This document shows positions 61,026-64,000 of a stretch of 64,000 nt of DNA, piece by piece. The stretch is from the NCBI GenBank assembly GCA_007644065.1, contig VJWN01000007.1:682001-746000 (forward strand), in the 5' to 3' direction. The notes under the pieces are model-generated. The model saw only the letters and a program-made list of their open reading frames with translations, was not told the DNA's origin and did not search any database. Made by a program: the position numbers and the translations under genes. Within the stretch, counting starts at the first letter, position 1; every line of letters begins with the position of its first letter. Source of the stretch: Margaritispora aquatica (lineage: Eukaryota > Ascomycota > Leotiomycetes > Helotiales > Discinellaceae).

Positions 61026-61116
61026 TGCGGCTTCTGTGGATCGAACACAGTGCCTCCAGATTTCAAGTTCTGAAGTTGACTTCAGTCTGGCGCTCTCCCA
61101 AGTGAGCTAAAGCCGC
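61026..61116 (-). tRNA. tRNA-Phe: tRNA-Phe (GAA anticodon) with an 18-nt intron
   Basis: On the minus strand, 73 nt of mature tRNA plus an 18-nt intron. Acceptor stem GCGGCTT/AAGCCGC, D-arm GCTC..GAGC, anticodon stem CCAGA/TCTGG with GAA in the loop, and T-arm CTGTG TTCGATC CACAG. The discriminator base is A and no CCA is encoded. The intron (61079-61062, after nucleotide 37) contains CTTCAG, complementary to the CTGAAG around the anticodon, the usual helix used by the splicing endonuclease. Confidence 0.95.
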
Positions 61117-61470
61117 TTGGTTGTGTTGATTGGTTGACGCTTATGGGCAGTTTAAAAAGTATGAATAGCAAAACTCTTTTTTGGCGTAAAATTGCGAGGT
61201 TCTTGGATCACTTGGTAATCTACTAAATGGTTTTATGTAACTCTAATTTAAGCTCGCTTTGTGATTATATAAGAGACTCTCTTTCTGTCAAATACTTAGT
61301 ATCCTTGTAACTTGCTGGTGGCGACCCGAGTCAAGCGAACATGTTACCCCCTTTTCGCTTTCGTACCTCACCGTGGTTAACTTGTTTCCGTTGCCTCCAA
61401 ATGTACACTACTAACCCCTAATCTCAAACCAACCAACTCAGGCCTTGATCTCCACCATTCACTCAATACC

Positions 61471-61604
61471 ACCATCTTACCATCTTACCATCTTACCATC
61501 TTACCATCTTACCATCTTACCATCTTACCATCTTACCATCTTACCATCTTACCATCTTACCATCTTACCATCTTACCATCTTACCATCTTACCATCTTAC
61601 CATC
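61471..61604. repeat. (ACCATCTT)17 minisatellite
   Basis: About 17 perfect 8-bp copies. The unit is not a multiple of three, so it does not extend a reading frame. Confidence 0.95.
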
Positions 61605-61670
61605 TGAACTAACCACAAAACGCGTGCGATAAGGAATCGTAGGATCCGAACACCACGCGCAAATGCGACG

Positions 61671-61829
61671 ATGGCTCGTTGCGCCATGAAGCCGGAGCTG
61701 GTCACGTGGGAGATGCTAAGGTCTGATGTGAAGTGGAAATGGGGCGAGGACATGGGCTGGGATGCTGTGATTAAGGAGGAGAGTGGTGAGGTTTATGTGT
61801 TACCGTTTACAATTTGTGTTTGCATTTAG
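61671..61829 (+). CDS. Possible small hypothetical protein or exon remnant
   Basis: 52-codon frame starting ATGGCTCGT. It is rich in Trp, Glu, Asp and Lys (VTWEMLRSDVKWKWGEDMGW), so its composition is more protein-like than nearby sequence. No intron or family seen. May be an exon remnant. Confidence 0.2.
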   Translation: MARCAMKPELVTWEMLRSDVKWKWGEDMGWDAVIKEESGEVYVLPFTICVCI

Positions 61830-62708
61830 CCTCCTTTTTGTTTGCCTTTTTGTGATGCTTTTCTCTTCACTTCGCAGCCCTGGATTTATTTGAGTAAATA
61901 ATATCTCGCGAATGCTTGTCTCTGTCTGATGCTTAAGATCAAGCGAATATAAATATGATTGTGATTGCATAGAGGAGGACAGCAGGTAAGGGAGAATGTG
62001 AGAGTCAGTTGAGATCCTTATCAAACCAGTAAAGATTCTATTGCCAAGTTGTAGAAGCCAATCGTTCTCCTACAACCACCTCAGGTATCCCTTCAAGTTT
62101 TCGTGTTTCCTAATCCATTCCTCAATCATCAGCTCATCTAACTCTCCCCACTCAAACCTAGCCGAATGAACAACATTCGACGCTAGGTATGAATGTTGCT
62201 CCTCTCCACCAGAATGGAGGTATCTCCACAGGATCAAATTCCTTCGCAATCTCTACGGAGTTATGTCTAGATTTAGCTTCTTCCGGGACAAAACACGTCG
62301 TGGCGTAAACTGGTCAGTACAATTGGTAGCGATGCACGCGCAAGCACATGACTGCGCGCTTTGGCTGCAACCCCTCACGAGAAATAACGACGTGTCTTTC
62401 TTCCCATCTCCATCTCCATGCAAATTCCAACGCCACCAATGTTAAATGAGTCATTTATTCCTTTTCAGCTGCGGCATGGAGTGCAATATTTCTTTTCTCC
62501 TCTGTCACCGCTCCTTGAGTTGTGTTGCCCCGGGACACGTTGTTCCACGTGAGGTGGTTGAGCTGGATGTATTGATTAAGACTTGCATGAAGAAGGTAGA
62601 TAAGAGCTAATGTCCTTCCAATAACTAATTGATTCCTACTTGCAACATCTTCTTCTGTTTGCATATTTCTCATAACCGGCTTTTCATCGTGCATCTCACA
62701 AACACACA

Positions 62709-63792
62709 ATGGCAAGCACCGACGCTGCTCCTGCTCCAACCCCAGAGCTCAAGACATACAACGGTTCATGTCTCTGTGCCGCCTATACATTTACCGTGAA
62801 ATTGCCCGAAATCACCTCAGTCTTCGAGTGTGACTGTAGTATCTGTGTTCGCAAAGGTTACAAGTGGGCTTTTCCTGGTGAGGGATGCTTCACTGTGGTG
62901 AGGGATGGTGGGAAATTGAAGACTTATGAGTTCGCTGGGAAGGGAATGGCGCACAATGTGAGCTTTTGGAGAGAGCACCTGGATATAGAGTTTGGGTGAA
63001 AGGCTGACATAGCGGTTAGTTCTGCTCTGAATGCGGGACTGGTGTATCTGGAAAGCGACTTGGTGCTCCTGCTGGTATGGATATGGGTGTAAATGTCCGT
63101 CTAAACCCACCTCTGCTTGGGAGCTAGGCTGACCAATATCCAGCTACGAACTTTGATCGATATTGATATCCTGTCTGTCCCAATCGGTGCCACGTACGTT
63201 TGTTATTCTATAAACTTCGTGTATCACTTCGGGTATACGTACTGATGGGATTTCCACAGGTTCAACGGCCTCGCTATTCCACCACTTTATAAGCCATGTC
63301 CTGCTCCAACAGGATTGTCACTCACAGCCACTTCCGAACAAAAGATCTACACCGGAAGCTGTCACTGCCAAGCTGTCACCATCTCCTTTGTGTCCGGTAC
63401 ACCCATCGAGGATCTAGTAGTCACTGAATGCACATGCAAGAACTGCGTGCCAGTAAGTCTTCCTCCAATCCATCCGTCTAATTCATTTACCTGGCGCAAC
63501 CAAAAAAGACAAAACAAATACTTCAGTGCCAAAAGACTAACCAACCCAACAGATCGCCCCTCTAATCCTCACCATTCCCACCAAGCAAGTGCAAATCCAA
63601 ACCACTGACTCCATCAAACTCACCACGCACATCTCGCAGCAGGAAGTCAAGTCCTTTTGCCCCACTTGCGGCGTGTGCATCAACGTCTACAACACCTTCG
63701 ATACAAAGCCCGAGTTCAAGCTCAACATGCGATGTTTCACCGAGGGTGTCGATGTGGGGAAGTTGAAGGTTGAGCGAACGAAGACTAATTGA
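62709..63792 (+). CDS. Tandem GFA/CENP-V (Mss4-like) zinc-domain protein
   Basis: 268 aa with two GFA-type zinc domains; single-domain relatives are called glutathione-dependent formaldehyde-activating-like, often without proof. Exons run 62709-62957, 63020-63094, 63144-63193, 63260-63452 and 63553-63792. Domain 1: GSCLCAAYTF, CDCSICVRKGY, FCSECGTG. Domain 2: GSCHCQAVTI, CTCKNC, FCPTCGVCI. The joining segment reads MGVN|LRTLIDIDILSVPIGA, matching the end of a GFA domain, so both halves lie in one transcript. The second intron donor is uncertain: GTCCGT keeps the conserved Asn, while GTAAAT three bases earlier is a better consensus but drops two residues. Zinc binding is expected; substrate unknown. 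Without splicing the halves appear as two separate small genes. Confidence 0.82.
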
Positions 63793-64000
63793 TACCTAGA
63801 GACATGGAGGAGGAGGAATGTAAGAAGTGCGATGAGGGAGGATGCAAATGGAGACATTACATATCTAATGCACGGTTGGGGCTGGTCAAACCAGTTCAAC
63901 TTGTCACCATGAAACCTAAACACTACCTACTGATACGGAGAGTGGCTATGCTATAGCACAACTGTTATGCTCGGGTTCAAAGCTGCATTTATCTGTTCCT
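63793..64000. other. 3' side of the GFA gene, window end
   Basis: About 0.2 kb, no gene recognised. Confidence 0.4.

Larger units (their letters stand above)
61117..62708. other. Intergenic with an 8-bp minisatellite
   Basis: Holds the tandem array at 61471-61604 and a possible 52-codon frame at 61671-61829 (both listed separately). Nothing else is supported. Confidence 0.45.

Overview
The window is nuclear DNA of a filamentous ascomycete. Introns are short (about 40-220 bp, mostly 45-60), with GT..AG ends and CTAAC/CTGAC-like branch sites. The protein families are typically fungal: fungal GT31, Nma111, a fungal rhodopsin-domain membrane protein, HET, and CBM1-tailed plant cell-wall enzymes. 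A plant-associated or saprotrophic member of the Leotiomycetes is my best guess, but that is inference. I rebuilt exon structures by hand from splice signals, frame continuity and family motifs. They are unverified by RNA.

Left part (1-15 kb): the C-terminal end of an amino-acid permease (+). Four minus-strand genes follow: a GT31 glycosyltransferase with a charged insertion and a PAN/Apple-like tail, the nuclear HtrA-type protease Nma111, a small SANT/Myb-like nuclear protein, and an MFS sugar/uronate-type transporter. Middle-left (18-30 kb): a sulfotransferase-family protein with a C-terminal membrane anchor, an arylsulfotransferase-like (ASST) secreted/membrane protein and an MFS transporter lie next to each other. 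Two uncharacterised genes follow.

Centre (30-46 kb): a gene-poor stretch of about 5 kb full of microsatellites, then a fungal rhodopsin-domain membrane protein, a proline-rich protein carrying both a thioredoxin-like and a transglutaminase-like domain, an acetamidase/formamidase, and an uncharacterised multi-pass membrane protein.

Right part (47-64 kb): an exo-polygalacturonase-type GH28 with a CBM1, then a decayed zone with a broken internally repeated protein, an intact GPI-anchor-type surface protein and a HET-domain pseudogene with RIP-like stop codons. After that come a small membrane protein, an AA9 lytic polysaccharide monooxygenase with CBM1, an intron-containing tRNA-Phe(GAA), a 17-copy 8-bp minisatellite, and a gene encoding two GFA (Mss4-like) zinc domains in tandem.

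Functionally, the GH28-CBM1, the AA9-CBM1 and the sugar/uronate-type transporter fit breakdown of plant walls and uptake of the products. No secondary-metabolite backbone gene, virus or complete transposon was seen. The most interesting points are the thioredoxin-transglutaminase fusion, the tandem GFA protein, the xDVGGLL repeats in the rhodopsin-domain protein, and the two disabled genes at 50-56 kb.
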